The notes under the pieces were generated by a model. The model was not told where the DNA came from. It worked only from the letters and a program-made list of their open reading frames with translations, and ran no database searches. Shown piece by piece: positions 1 through 12,554 of a stretch of DNA of 64,000 nucleotides; positions within the stretch are counted from its first letter, which is position 1, and every line of letters starts with the position of its first letter. Source of the DNA: Rhodosorus marinus. Taxonomy: Eukaryota; Rhodophyta; Stylonematophyceae; Stylonematales; Stylonemataceae. The position numbers and the translations under genes are program-made. The stretch spans positions 3,162,001 to 3,226,000 of the forward strand of contig JAMWBK010000003.1 in the NCBI GenBank assembly GCA_029953675.1. The letters are read 5' to 3'.

Positions 1-955
1 GGCAGATTGATGGACTGCCTTGATAAGAATCAGCGTAGATTGGCTGGAGCGATATTTTGCCTGTACGTAACTCCTGGAGCGCCGTCAATCTTTTCTGGAC
101 TGGAGCTTGGGTAAGCACCCCGCGTCTGCCACTCAAGGACCCCACAATACGCAAGTTCTCCCGAGTGGTCCCTCACTACCGATGTCAAATCCGTGGCCGT
201 TCTTTCTGTTAGCAAAAGCAGTGGCACCCAGTACGCCCAGGAACAGAAGGTTCTCAGATGCGAATTGCTGAGATCCTCCGGATTTATGGCAGACGAGGAG
301 GATTGCTATGAGATACGCGACCTTCATCGGGCTCCTCTGACAGAGGAGGATATTCAACAAGCTGATTTCGCACACTCCAGCGTTATTCAACTGATCCAAA
401 GACTGAACCAACTAAGCATGAAGTGCTCGGCCCTGAGCTCCAACCAGGTAGGTGTCCCCATCGTGGACAAAGCTTTTTGCTGGGGCAGATTTGTCCGAAA
501 ATGAAGACGTTCCTAATCGCACTGGTCGCTTCCCATCTCTCATCAAAACCTGCGTAGGCCTACCCTATTGAAACTACTCAACTGCAAGTCGTGTGTTTAA
601 TTCGAGCCGATAAAGAGTCAGTTGTACTCTGTCTGGCCAACGTTTCCTGCCAACCGCGTTCTTGCAAGATTCCAAAGTGGCAGATAAATCGCTACACGGA
701 TGTTCGTTCCTCTATGCAAAGCTCAACTGGGACACGATTGCTGGACAAGACCTGACCATTGTTTTCTTTAATCCCCCTGTCGTTTTACAGTCTCCGAATA
801 CCTCTCAAGGACTTGTTCATGACCTGCTGACTAATGACTACTTGAGCCTCGAGCTGGAGGATGGTATCTATAATTTGACATTGTCACCGCATCAATGTCT
901 AGTTCTCGACATGCGTGGGCGCGGTGGTGACAGCAGTGAAGGCCCTTTAATTTAA
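1..955 (+). CDS. GH13 alpha-amylase-family enzyme, 3' end only
   Basis: C-terminal part of a glycoside hydrolase family 13 protein; the 5' end lies outside the window. The first exon (1-110) reads GRLMDCLDKN and ends TPGAPSIFSGLELG, the conserved segment after the last catalytic barrel strand in GH13 enzymes. Exon 213-447 holds RDLHRAPL and a helix ending RLNQLSMKCSAL, the usual end of the catalytic domain. A C-terminal beta domain follows, with FFNPPVV, HDLLTND and LSPHQCLVLDM, to a TAA at 953-955. My splice model is 1-110, 213-447, 618-641 and 722-955. The first junction is well supported by phase and a pyrimidine tract. The 24-nt third exon is tentative, because 618-721 can be read in two frames. 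The substrate (starch, glycogen or a smaller glucoside) cannot be fixed from this fragment. It converges with the TOG gene, whose stop is 39 bp away. Confidence 0.72.
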
Positions 956-994
956 TATATGTGAAGTTTGTACAAAGCCCAATTTTTTGGGGTG

Positions 995-3900
995 TTAATA
1001 GATTCCCGCATTAGGTTGCGGAGATGCTGCCGGAAGGCTTGACACGCTAGGACGGCTCCGAAAATCAATATGATCCTGTAAAATAAGTTCTCGTGTAAAG
1101 AACTTCCGATTTTGCCCGGAAACTCGATCAGATCTTCTCTTTTCGTACGGGTCAAACGATGCCGGACGCGCTGGTCTGGCGAGTAGGTCGCGTGTCTGTG
1201 CATGGTGAGCAGATGTTTTCACCCTGTAATAGTGCAAGAGCATGTTAGAGATATCCGATGCGGCATTTTGTGTTAAAGCCACAGCAAATCTTACCCCGAG
1301 CTCAGCAATTTTGACCGAAAGCAGGTCACGGACAGATGGAGACATTTTCTTCAAGCTAAATGATAAGCCGCTTCTCGGGTTATCTACCGCAAACTCGCAT
1401 AGATTTTCAAGCCCTTCGTTAACAGAACCCACCGAATTAATCTTCTTCAAGATATCTGATAATCGGCTGTTGAGGACTACGGCGCTCTTCTCCTGGTTGG
1501 GGTTTGGCGCCGGTGTCATGCTGCTTTTGGCGCTGTTGCCGGCAGGATCAAAATCAATGGTGAGCTCGTCAGTTGCTGCTAACTTGTTGTGGTTGTCCAT
1601 TGAACCGAATGCACTTTTATGTCTGTCCAATACCTTTCTGCGACCACCATTCGTTCGCCGTCTTTCCGACTGCAACCTTCGCGGAAACCTTGTTTCCGCA
1701 GCATTGTTTCGATGTCAGCGAGGATTGGCGGTTTCGTTTCCGTAGGTACCTGGGAAAGGAGCTCGTAAACCCGTTCACCCTCTAATTTGATCAACTCGTT
1801 CAATATTGTACGCACGCATCGGAGAGGAAGGAAAGCATCCTCTATGCGAGAATTTGCGCTTCGTCGCTCGTGTAAGGCGAGGAACACATGGGCGTCTCTC
1901 AGAAGCGATGGTTTATGCACACCCTCAAAGTTGCTTCGGGTCAACTTCACAAGGCACTTTACGCAGGTCCGCATGCTCCTTGAAATACTCTGACTCGGGA
2001 TCGCGCCGCACTCTAGACTGCTGGCAAAGTTGTTCAGCCAAGTAAGAAGCACGTGGAATACTCTCGTCTGGTTTGAATTTTCAAGAATCCGTCGCATAAG
2101 AACGCTCAAACCCTTTTGAATCTTTTCTCCTCCGCCGTACATCTTGTCAACCCTCTCGATCGGCATGGCTCGTAAAACCTCAGACGAGATAAGGAACAGC
2201 GTCCTCACGTCTATTGTGGAAGACAGATCATCCTTCCCGAAAAGAAGGAGAAGAGCTTGCAGGTGGTGTTTCAGCTCATTAGCCCTCTCGCGACAACCGG
2301 TAGCTGCAGCTGCATCGACAACCTTTCTAAACGACATAACCAAGAGACGGATGACTCTCCCCAGCGCTGCTTTCGCATCATGCGTGAAGCTTTCTTCCTT
2401 GATCAGGCGTGCTGCCAGCTTTGCGCCCGACGCTCTTATGCTGAATTGGCTCTGGTTGAGGGCTTCGCTGATCTGCACCAGACTCCACAAGCACGAATCG
2501 ACATGCGCCGATCCATTCTCCTTCTCAAGGGTTTTCAATCTTGGAGCCTCGCCCACAATCGCTTCTTCAAATCCAGGATCCGAGATTCTTAACATTCTTC
2601 CAGGAGTGTCAACCAGAAGAGCAGCCGTTGTCCTGCCCTCCAAACTCTCTCGTCGTTTGCTCATGGAGGTCGACAATAGCATGGGTTTCTCCGGGGTCGC
2701 GTATTCCTGAACCACATGTCCGTAGTCGGGAGATAAACCTACGTTTACCTGATTAGGAGGTCCTCTAACCCCACTGCTCCCTAAATGTTGTGACTTGTGC
2801 AAATCGGAGTCGCACGCATTCGTACTTTTCGAATCCATGTGGGTTTTATGCACTTCCAGTTTCCGAAGAAGTTCCTCAGCCGTCAGACGCAATTGCTGGG
2901 TTTCGCTCTCAAGGCAGTTGGTTGTAAACCTGACTATCTCCGGGATATCAGAGCTGGAGATATCTGTATCCCCAGTAAGAATATGCATGATCCAGAGCAG
3001 ATACGTTTCTCGCATTAAATCGTTGGTGCCCGAGGGAGGAATCTCCAGCACGCTCGTAATCCTTGAAGCGCCGAAAGTCTCGGAGAGACGGCTGAGGCAT
3101 TCCTTCGCACTTTCCTTCACAGGTTTATGAATGTCCGCCATGGCCAGAAGTACGGGACGAAGAGCTTGTGAAACATGGACCACAAACATATCCTCGTTCG
3201 AAGTCAGGAAGTCCCCAAGGATGTGGAGCGCTTGACAAGCTATGTTCTTATTAGTGTCCGCGACTCGATCGATGAGAGCGGTCACAACAGCAGTCCTGCA
3301 ATCCCTTGATAGCTGGGAGGAGTTCCTGAACCTGCTATCAGAGCGTAGCCCGTCGATAGCTTTCATTCGGTTTCTCCAGTTGCTGCTTCCAAGCTTGTGA
3401 ATCGCGCCGAATACTTCCCTTTCCATGTCGGAAGCAGGAACGTTTCCAGGGAAAGGTCGTTGATCGTTGCTTGTTCCATTGATCTCTGTCACCTTCGCGG
3501 CAGGTGGTGTATTGGCTTGACCGACAGGCTGCCGAAATGAGCAAGACTTATCTTTGTCTCCACAACTTTCTGTCTCAGACTCCTCTCCCTTTGAATGAGC
3601 TAGTCGATAGTCAAGTGTTCGGTTTTCTGCTTGTTCAGATTCTTGAGCTGAATTCTCGTCCTTTTGTTCGTTTTTGTAGTCCAGGCGCAACTCTTCAACG
3701 ATCCTAGCCATCCTCCCACCTAAGCCATCCAGGGCAGATTTTGTCGTAGAAGTACCAAGAGCGGAGTCAAGAGCTACTAAAATCCGTAGCGCAGCACGTC
3801 GTACATCGTGGGATGCATCGTCGACAGTGCAAACCAGCAATTCGCATATTTCGCGTAGGCATCCGCCGAACCGCTCTCGAGCAGTTGGATGTCTAGCGTG

Positions 3901-5184
3901 AACCTCCAGCCAGAAGAGCGTACGATATCTTACCCAGAGTATCCTACTCGACAGGTTGATGCGGATCGCATGAACACAACTGCCCAGACCAAGGCAGCCG
4001 TTATCCACGAGCGATTGCAACGTTGCAAGAAGTTCCTCTCCCGTGACGCGGTGTTGCTCTCTCAGTCTGGATAGGAGAGACTTCGAAAGTTGTACAGCAA
4101 TTCCCTCATTGAAGTTCCGTCCAACAATTGTTGCCAAAGACCGCACAGTTTGTGATGCTGCCCTCACGACACTGACGTTAATGTCCTTCTCCAAAATATT
4201 GGAAAGGTGAGAAAACAGCGGCTCCGATAAAGAATCCAGTCGGACGTGACCGGATTGAAGCACCTGATCAAGTCTTTCTAACGCACGCTTCCTCGTTGAC
4301 CAGCTGGGCGATTCCACGGCCTCGTCCCATGATATTTCAGTTCCCTTCACCTCTACTAAAAGCCCCGCGAGGGTACTGGCTCCTTCTCGCTCGGTTTTAG
4401 ATACCGAGCGTTGTGAAATGTCGTCATGTCCAGCAGTGTGTGTGTTCATTCCCTTCCATGCACCTCTGGGTGTCGCTGAAGTCCCAGAGATCCGGTCTGG
4501 TCCTTTGATCCGGTCCTTCATGTCAGGTGTGAGAAAGGAATTGATCGATGACAACTCCTCGTCTTGCAGATACATTCTAAGTTCCATGATTAGGGCCTTT
4601 GCTTCCGATCGAATCTCGCCGCTCGCCGAACTCTGCACCTGCGCGCAAGTTTCCGCGATCAATTGAATCGGAATTTCATCTGAACCATGCCTTGACAAGG
4701 CGTCCTTCACTAGGCGTATGCTGGTACTCGATATTTTGGGGACTTTGTGCCGAATTCCGTACAAACAAAGAGCTTCAACTGCGTGACCTCTTGCTCCTGT
4801 TTCCAGGAGCTCAGTACAAAGTATTTGCGCACGTTCTTGGTTAATCTTTCTCACGTTGAACGCGCTTTCCACCACTGATTGTGCGAGTCGTAATGTAATG
4901 TCATGACTAAAACCTGGCGGTGCTGCTTTCAGGAACCCGATTGAAGCGTCCATAGCCGCCAGCTGCGCCGCCGCGTTCGAGTCCCTGACGATGTCCGGAA
5001 GGTGGGTTGAGAACCTTGACAACACCACATCTTTCCCGTATTCTTCAGTCCCAAATTCTATCAGCTTCCGCAACTCGACATAGGCCTGCTCCCGAACCTT
5101 CCAGTTCTTATGCACTAATCGCACCTCCAGTGACACATCCCCATGGCCACCTGCAGGCTCAACCACAGGTCCTTCCTCACCCAT
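995..5184 (-). CDS. TOG-domain microtubule polymerase, XMAP215/MOR1/Stu2 family
   Basis: Probable processive microtubule plus-end polymerase acting on spindle and cortical microtubules. It begins at ATG 5184. The model has two exons, 5184-1750 and 1669-995, with an 80-nt GT-AG intron, giving 1369 residues. At least three or four TOG-type HEAT arrays are visible: about residues 15-215 (WKVREQAYVELRKLI, IVRDSNAAAQ), 285-480 (SWSTRKRALERLDQVL), 590-760 (SSNWRNRMKAIDGL) and a more divergent one at 900-1140. Charged, low-complexity linkers separate them. After the intron comes LSDILKKINSVGSVNEGLENL, which resembles the small C-terminal helical domain of ch-TOG and XMAP215. At 1369 residues it lies between yeast Stu2 (shorter, two TOGs) and human ch-TOG (about 2000, five TOGs). 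If the intron is retained, the frame stays open and ends at 1579 with a different tail. It is divergent from the SWI3 gene and shares an 800-bp upstream region with it. Confidence 0.85.
1670..1749 (-). other. 80-nt intron of the TOG gene, open if retained
   Basis: On the minus strand the junction is CAG|gtacct with acceptor gttgcag|TCG. The donor follows codon LLSQ at phase 0. Removing 80 nt moves the frame to the one carrying the conserved C-terminal helical domain. Left in, translation continues through the intron and stops at 1579, losing that domain. Confidence 0.65.
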
Positions 5185-5984
5185 CGTCCTTGAGGGCTAT
5201 CAGCCTCATTTCATCGTTAAGTGAGACCAGACCACATCCATTTTCCTTCCTGCCAACCTGTAAGATTACAACAACCCCTCTCCTCTGTACTCACCTAAGC
5301 CAGCATCCCCTCCAAACCTTCCATTCCAGTCTTCCCAATTAACCCCAACCTAGCAAAAACATTCAAATATTCAAAACCTACTGGCTAGGATATCCCTAAA
5401 GACATCCTCAACCAATCACGAGTCTGAATTTCTACCAACTTCAATCATATTTGCTAAAATTTAAGATCGAATCGGTTCAAATCAAGAGTACTGGTCGCCT
5501 AGAAATTTCATTCTTGGTCCCGTATTTTTGGCGGTTGCATTATGATTTCCCTCATCTTTGCCGAGGTTGCCGAGGCCGCATTTGTGTTTGGGCTTTGATG
5601 CTGGAGAAGGAAAGCAAGTTTTGGTACTGTTTTGGGAATTGTGCTTTGTTTACATTGAGACCGACTTAGAGGACATTTTATGGAATTGGAAGTTGATGTT
5701 CTAGAAACCCGCGTTACGATTCTTTTGAGCGACTATATTTTCCCCCCACGGATGTGAGGTAGATTGAGTGTCGGTGTGTTTTACTGTCTAGGGGATTGTT
5801 GATATGATATAGAGTATAAGATGACGTTTTAAGAGTTCTCAGGGAACACGTCGCGTTCTTCGATCTTGATACGATTCCGGGCTAGTGTTGCCAGCCGTTC
5901 AAGCGATTTCCCCGCGTTTGCGATGAGGCTGAGAAGTATGTTTACGGCCGTACTGAAAAGAAGTTGATTTGGGAATCTTTAGCA
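5185..5984. promoter_or_regulatory. Shared divergent upstream region of TOG and SWI3 genes
   Basis: 800 bp between two head-to-head start codons. No open frame with coding character is visible. The left part is C/A-rich on the plus strand (5230-5400) and the right part becomes T-rich. It must hold both promoters and 5' UTRs. I see no clear TATA box or repeated motif. Confidence 0.5.
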
Positions 5985-8931
5985 ATGGCACAGCCTGCTC
6001 CACAGAGGCTGAAGAGCGCAGTAGCGGACTTGTCCGAATACTTTACGGAGAAGACTCGCTCCAAGTTTGAGAAGATAAGCGCCGCGATGCTCAGGACTGA
6101 TGACAACTCTCTGGGGTTTTCGAAAGACGGAATATCACCTCACAACCTTTCGAAGCTCACTTCGGAAATTCTGAGGTATATGGACACGTACTATGGTGTC
6201 AAAACGGCGAAAAACTTCCGAAGGTTTACGAAGATTCCCATCAGAATGTTCAAGGTGAGAACAATGTACCAATATGCCCTATCCCATTGCCACTGTTCAT
6301 TCTAGACCATGCGGAGCGTGCTGCTCGTCGTTGTCACCCTCTGTGAAAGCCTTGTTTCGCTCGGAAGACTGCCAGCTTTGCGTCTTAGCGATGGTTGGTA
6401 CTGCATAGAAGTACCGCTAAAATTCGTGCTGCTTTCCTACATCGCTCTTGTACGCTATTACCAGGACTATTCGGTCAAGGGCTCACTTCACGTGATTCTC
6501 GCGACGATTCTGGAGCACTTTTACTCAATTAGGAAGGTCGACCTTTCCAAACGCAGAGATGACCTCGTCGACGTGTTTCTCTATATCGACCGGCTGCTAA
6601 AGAAGAACGGACTCTTGAGAGAGATAAAACTAGCGTGCAAGGACCCTTCGATAAGGAAAATGGTGGATTCAGTCGCGAAAAGAAAAGGGTACAAGGTGGT
6701 TCCGATTCACGAATGCACGCACCTACTCTACCCTGATCCCCAAGGGACGACGGAAGAAGAGGTATGAGATCGAGTCGCATTCTTCACCCATCCTCGACAA
6801 TGGCTGACAGCCCTCTCACGTCGAATGCGCAGACGGCGGCAATGGAATATTGTAGAACGCTCCGCATCACCGAAGACAAGGCCCTCGTGCACTGGTGGTA
6901 CTATCCGGACAGCTACGATACTTGGATACCTGCTTCCGAAGTGCAGGGTGAAGCAGAAGAGCCTGACGCACCTAAGGATCCATGGCATGTCCAAGTACGA
7001 TGGCTCCAGGATACAGATAAGTACAATGAGGTCATGAACGAAGCTGATTACGAAATACCAGCAGAGTCTCAAGTCCCAGCACCACGTGCAAGCCCGGACG
7101 TTGTGCAGAGCGCCGTGCAGAAACGACCAAGAGAGGAGGGCGGCGACCTTGTCAACTCCAAACGGGCGAAACAGAGTAGAACCTCGGACGAACTCCAGAA
7201 ACAGACCTCGTTAAAAATCCTGGTGAAAATGCCGAAACTCGATTCCCCTCGAGATGGAAGCAATGACGAGAATGATCCGCCCTCAACGGAAGCTCTCGAT
7301 GAACCTGAAACTTCAGCACCGCCGCCGCACCCTCATGGACTTGTCGAATACATAAGAGCAGAACAGATAAGGGAGGATTTTGTCCCAGGGCGTGTGCGCA
7401 ACATCTCCTTACTCACGGCTGTGAGGCGGCGCGCCCACGTCTCTTCACACGTCGCTCCAACGAATGATCGCGCAAAGGGGAAGATCAACAGGGCTCCCAC
7501 TTGGTAAGAGGGCCATACCAATGGAACCCCAAGTCCGTGAACTCTTAGATTTCCGTTGTTGACCCCCGCGTGTTGCACTTAGGTTCTCAACGGAGTCCAT
7601 TCATAAGATCGAGAGGCGGGCATTCCCAGACTTTCTTTCTGGTCACTTCGCGCTGAAGTCCCCCGCATCGTACAAAATGATCAGAAACAAGATTGTTGAC
7701 GCGTGGACCAGCTCACCCACTCGCTACCTCTCACCATCCGCCATCAAGCTCGAAGTCGAAGCTGACACTACATCGGTTGTTCGCATTCATAATTTTTTGG
7801 AGCATTGGGGGGTAATTAACTCTTCCGTGAGGTCTTCTTTCATGTCTGGTGACTCGTCTGTTATCAGTAAGCGCCCTTGTTCCGGCAATCTTGCTCTTGC
7901 GCATGCGTTCTGACGGTCTGATCGAGTTCCTCACGGCCTGGAAACTAGGATCTGTTAATTTCGTGTACGCAAACCTAGGAGAGGCCATGCACGCGTCTTC
8001 ACCCAAATGCTGGACCTGCAGTAAGGACCTGGGAGGCTCTTTTATGAAATGTGCAACAACCCAGGGAGAAGTTCTCATTTGCACAAAGTGCTTCTCATCT
8101 GGGAGGTTTCCAAGTGAGTAGAGAACGAAGCCTTTGAAGCGATTGATTGGCTATGATCTCCGCAGGAGCTGATCTAGATTGTTCTCAAAACTCAGGTGCT
8201 ACCTCCTCGAGGGACTTTCGACTCTCCAGCTCCTCAGATGGACAGAAGGGGTGGTCAGAGCAGGAAACGTTGCTTCTGTTGGAGGGTATCGAGATGCATG
8301 GGGAGAATTGGGAGCAGATTTCGAAACACGTTGGCACCCGTGATACCACAGCATGTCTTTTCCAATTCGCGAAAATGCCACTAGAGGAAGCTCTGCTGGA
8401 AAGCGTGAAAAAGAAACCTGACCAAGATCGACAGTCGGAGCCGCAAGGGGTTGAGATACCTTTCCTGAAGTCTAGAAACCCGCTTATGACGCAAATTGCG
8501 TTTGTCGCTGCGTTTGTGTCGGTTGAGCTGTCCGCAGCTAGTGCCCAAGCCGCGCTGGCAACCAATCTCAAAATGTCTGAAAAGTTGAGCGGTCCACCAG
8601 GTGCGCGTGTGTCGAGAAAACCCTAAATCCTTTGTGCTTCCGTCTCGTGGATTATGTCCCGGGGGGGGGGGTTAATACTAAGACTTTGAAGCGCGCTGTC
8701 GTTCGTGCTTCCTCACTTTACGTAGGTGAACAGCCAGTGCATAGGATCCGAGATCTTTGTGCTGTGTCGCTCAAGGCGGCTGCAGCGAGGGCGAAGGTCT
8801 TAGCGGAGTTCGAGGGACGTGAGGCCGAAAGATTTCGACTAATGGCTCTAGAAACCCGATTACGGGAACTTGAACAGAAACAGCTACGCCTTGACGCTCT
8901 GCAGAACTTCCTCACGAGTCAAAACCGATGA
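5985..8931 (+). CDS. SWI3: SWI3/SMARCC subunit of SWI/SNF chromatin remodeller
   Basis: Core scaffold subunit of a SWI/SNF (BAF/RSC-like) nucleosome-remodelling complex. Seven exons: 5985-6254, 6465-6761, 6833-7503, 7583-7866, 7949-8113, 8166-8600 and 8726-8931. All junctions are GT-AG and phase-consistent, giving 775 residues. Order of parts: an N-terminal MarR/BRCT-like module (about 30-190; LSKLTSEILRYMD, KDYSVKGSLHVILATILEHF); a chromo-like module (VHWWYYPDSYDTWIPASEV, then VQVRWLQDTDKYNEVMNEAD); an acidic and basic linker; a SWIRM domain (HKIERRAFPDFLSGHF to HNFLEHWGVIN); a ZZ-type zinc finger (CWTCSKDL, ICTKCF); a SANT domain (WSEQETLLLLEGIEMHGENW); and a C-terminal coiled coil (RFRLMALETRLRELEQKQLR). 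The start is the first ATG, 21 bases inside the longer open frame, which begins with TTG. The last intron contains a run of about ten G. Confidence 0.93.
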
Positions 8932-9529
8932 TACAGACCATCATGGCAAACACCACCTCATCTGGGCCCTCTTCTGCACAGGTCGTCCAGGAGGTAGGAA
9001 CAATGCAGTGACGACGAGGAGAAGATGACCTTCGGTGAGGTAGATGCATTCGAGCGGCACCAAGCTCGTTTTACGACAGCTGGCGAGCGTCCGCTGAATG
9101 TGATTCTTTTTTTCGCCAGCTTCGACTGCGGAATATTTGTGGCTAAGTACGCGTGACCCCTCATGGACGACTGACTTAGTAATTTCGTTTTGAACACATC
9201 GACTCGGACGTAGTTGTGAATGTTGACCGCCGAAAACCGTACATCATACATAGAGAGAGAATCGGACTCCTCGTTCCATGGCACATACGGTTCAAGCTAT
9301 GCCGAGAGTCAAAAGTGTGCTCGGCACTCCAATCGATGCTTTAGAATACCTTTTCCAGACCACCAGTGCGATCTGCTTCTTTCTTTTTTGATATCTATGA
9401 ACGACGGCTTCACAATGTCATTCAGTTCATTGTACGAACACCTAACAGCAAGTAAATGTGTACCGGCAAGACATGGCTTTTGCATCGCAGATGGTCTCTA
9501 GTATAAGCAGGCTCTCAGCTTGTTCACGT
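8932..9529. other. Convergent 3' intergenic region
   Basis: 598 bp between the stop codons of the SWI3 gene (+) and the anoctamin gene (-). Short open frames are present on both strands but none shows a recognisable domain or splice-consistent extension. It probably holds the two 3' UTRs. Confidence 0.5.
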
Positions 9530-12500
9530 TCAGGCTAGGTTCCTTATGTACTCGTTCTTGGCTCTCGATTGCATGATCTCTTCTGGAATCTTGCTTGTTC
9601 CAGACACGTACGCAGACCTCAGAGCTATTCCACATTCGAAGCCCGGAAAGAAAAGCAAGGTCTCTAAGTTCTTGTGAACCCCAATAAACCGCTCCTCCGA
9701 AATAGGAGGATTGGGTTTGCCTCAGGCAGGGGTAGTCCATTCCATTGCATTAGTCGACGTACCCAGCATCATCTGCTCGATGAAAATGACCAAAAGGTAG
9801 CTCTCCGAGGTTCCCAAATTCAGCAGCGAGCGTCCGTATGACGTCGTGTGGAAAAAAATCAGGAGGTTTGTCACGTACGAAAGCATGGACAGGAAGTGCA
9901 TGGCATTATACCATGCCCCAATAGAAATTTCCCGGGAAGGGATTGGCCTGCAGTATGAAGGAAGACCTCAGGTTCAGCGAAAACGCACAGATGGGCTACG
10001 AGCACGTTCATGCATCCGTACCGCTTCGAGTTGCGAACCATTCTCAGCAAATCTGATTTGATTTCAACGCAGTTATTCACTGTGGCAATAACGGAACCAA
10101 GAGGCCAAGCGACTGCGAATAGGGCTATGAGCCCTGCAAAAATACCAGACGAAAACGCAAAAAAAGGGTTAGCCGGCGTGAATCAAGCTTTCTACGCGGG
10201 TAGTTCCGGAGGGGCTGCATCTCTTCGGTCAAAGCAAGGCAGTGCGGAAGCCCTCTTCATACCAAGCTGTTTATACATTTCGAAAAAGTCGTCGTCTGCA
10301 TTGTCCTCTGCGTCGTCCAAGTCGAGTTGGTCCTGATCAAGGCATTGCGGAAATCCATTAGCCTGAGGAGAAAACGATTGCGTAGAGTGCCTGTTGCGGA
10401 TTCGTACTCTGACGCTCATGGTCTGAACTACACCGGTCTTTGAGCTTGGCAAAATCTGCTTTCTCGACTGCCGCCAGAGCTTCTTCACGAACGCCATTGA
10501 TAAGTACTTTTTCACGGTCAAACCCTGATACCACACGAGCACTTCAAGTCAGGGGAGTTCCTAAACCCTCGCAGATTGTCAAACCGCAAGGTGGAAACCT
10601 ACTCCACCGTTCTTGTCCTTTTCATCTAGGTCGTCGTTCTTCTTCTTCTCCGCCGCGGCGTCCACCTTCTGCTGTTGCTTGAAAGCTCGCAGCACGATGG
10701 GAATAAGTGTCTGCCCACAGCAAAACAGCAGAAAAGAAGCGACTCTGGGGTGAGAAACGCGGTTTCCGCTCTGCGTGTTAACTGCTGTTATCACCTCTTG
10801 AATGTTTCCAATAATCAACTCAATTACAACCAAATTCTGAACTCGGGTTTGCAATACAGCAGCGTCTTTCCTTATGAATGCAATATATAGGAACACGCCA
10901 AACGTATTGAGAAACTGGAATGCGGTCTGATGCGATGCGTAGAAAAGAGAAGAGTTCAGCTTAATATCCTGAGGACTGTTAATGTAGAAACGGGCGGATT
11001 CCTCACGAGTTTCCCTGTTAGGCTGTTTGAGTGATCTCTTTTCAGCAGATGATTTTCATAGTATGTCAGTTTGCCGGCGAGTTTCCCGAACAAGAAGTTT
11101 AAAGCCATCATGGTCACAATGAAAACAACCATCGGAATGTTCTGAAAAACAAGGTCCAGCGGGAAGACTTTGTAAAACACAAACTGGAATGGCATGAAAT
11201 ATCGTTCTTAGTCATCTCACTGGCACGAAATGGTTGTAGATAAGGGATCTGCACAAACCTCGTCGTCCTCGTCTGCAGCCCATGCTTTGACAACGTCTTC
11301 AAACGCGAACAGCGAGAAAATGACGCCAGCTGCGAAGATGAAATACACTCCCATAACGATAAAAGAGAATCTACCTCGTTGGGACGCATCCTCCTGCAAA
11401 ACAGGACGATTCCCACAGTCTTCAGTGAAGGTTTCCATCTCATCAATCGCGCCCCCAAAGAACCGTAGAAGATCGATGGGGAGTCTGTGACTTGCTGGGA
11501 TCCTCACCGCTGATACCACCGGCCTCTCCTTCCCCGTGATTTCGTCCTCGCCCATTTCTCCGATGAACTCGAGTCGAATATCTTCCACGAGTCTTTTCTC
11601 AAACAGCAATTCATCAGTGCGGTCTCCCAGAATAATTCCTCTCCAGTCGAAAATCAATCGTACATTCTTCTGGTACCATCTCTGGAGCATCCATGTACTC
11701 CACCACGAGGAGAACATGGCAACTGCTAAGCTGAGGATGGGTTTAAGTTCTGGCATGAAGCTGAGTCCGAACATAATTGCGCCAAAACAGCTGTAGGTAA
11801 CGAGGCAGGTAGTATACGTTGAAAGAAATGCAAAGTAGAGGGCAATCCGATCTCCGAAGTAGTCGTGAAGCCTCTCGATAATATCATCCGATAACCATGG
11901 ACGGGTTACAGAAACGTCTCTCAGGAAACCATCCACGGTTTCCGCATTGTGCAGAGGGAAGTAGTCCTCCAAATGCCCATTCTTCTTCAGCCATGCCATC
12001 AACGTCTGATGTGGTTCAGTCCCTAGCCAACGGCAGCGCATAGGAAAGCAGCAGTTTACATGTCAAATTGTCGTAGGGCTGCATGGGACGAGGAAACCTT
12101 AGCACGTACCTTCAAAGTCGTTCTCGTTCGTCCGAATCTCGTGGATTATTTGCCATAAAAGCATGAGTCTCTCGGATTCGCTGAAGATATGTCCGGTGGC
12201 GTCAGGTTCGTATGAATCCTTGTCCTGGATCTGATTAGACGGGAGATGCAAGGGGAATCGTTCAGCAGTAGTTGGCCTGCCTCCGGTGCGGATCCAGGCG
12301 GATCCAGGGCGGAGTCTGCCTACTTGGAACGGTCTGGGAGGACCCTCCTTTGGCCTCTTTTTCAAACCAATTTTCTCAGCATGAGAAGCAAGGACTGCGA
12401 AATCTGCGGACAACTCTGCTACGACAAGCCCGTCGTCGTCCGGAGATGCCTCCATTTCAACAATTATCCCGTCGCTCTCCAGCACCCTCTGCACATACTT

Positions 12501-12554
12501 CCGCAACGTCAAAGGAGCTTGAGAAAACACCAACGCAATCAGTCCACTCCCCAT
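9530..12554 (-). CDS. Anoctamin/TMEM16-family membrane protein
   Basis: Member of the TMEM16 family, which are dimeric Ca2+-activated phospholipid scramblases or chloride channels of the plasma or internal membranes. Eight exons: 12554-12110, 12022-11259, 11183-11007, 10926-10603, 10524-10263, 10133-10022, 9947-9763 and 9720-9530, about 819 residues, closest in layout to the short ANO10/Ist2-like group. Landmarks: a soluble N-terminal domain; FGDRIALYFAFLSTYTTCL at the first membrane helix; KLTYYENHLLK after a later helix; TAFQFLNTFGVFLYIAFIRK; FFEMYKQLG then LFAVAWPLGSVIATVNNCVEI, with the NN-EI motif of the conserved helices lining the Ca2+/lipid groove; RPIPSREISIGAW; and the tail KIPEEIMQSRAKNEYIRNL. 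The start is ATG 12554, not the upstream TTG. Two points are uncertain: the 10603/10524 junction has an alternative, and the last intron is only 42 nt. Channel and scramblase activity cannot be told apart from sequence. Confidence 0.92.

Noticed and set aside
2144-2710. 188-codon open frame on the plus strand
   Set aside because: It lies wholly antisense to the TOG gene, has no domain, and its composition mirrors the coding strand beneath it.
8655-8672. Poly-G run that might be an assembly error breaking a gene
   Set aside because: It lies inside a phase-consistent SWI3 intron (8601-8725), so coding is not affected.
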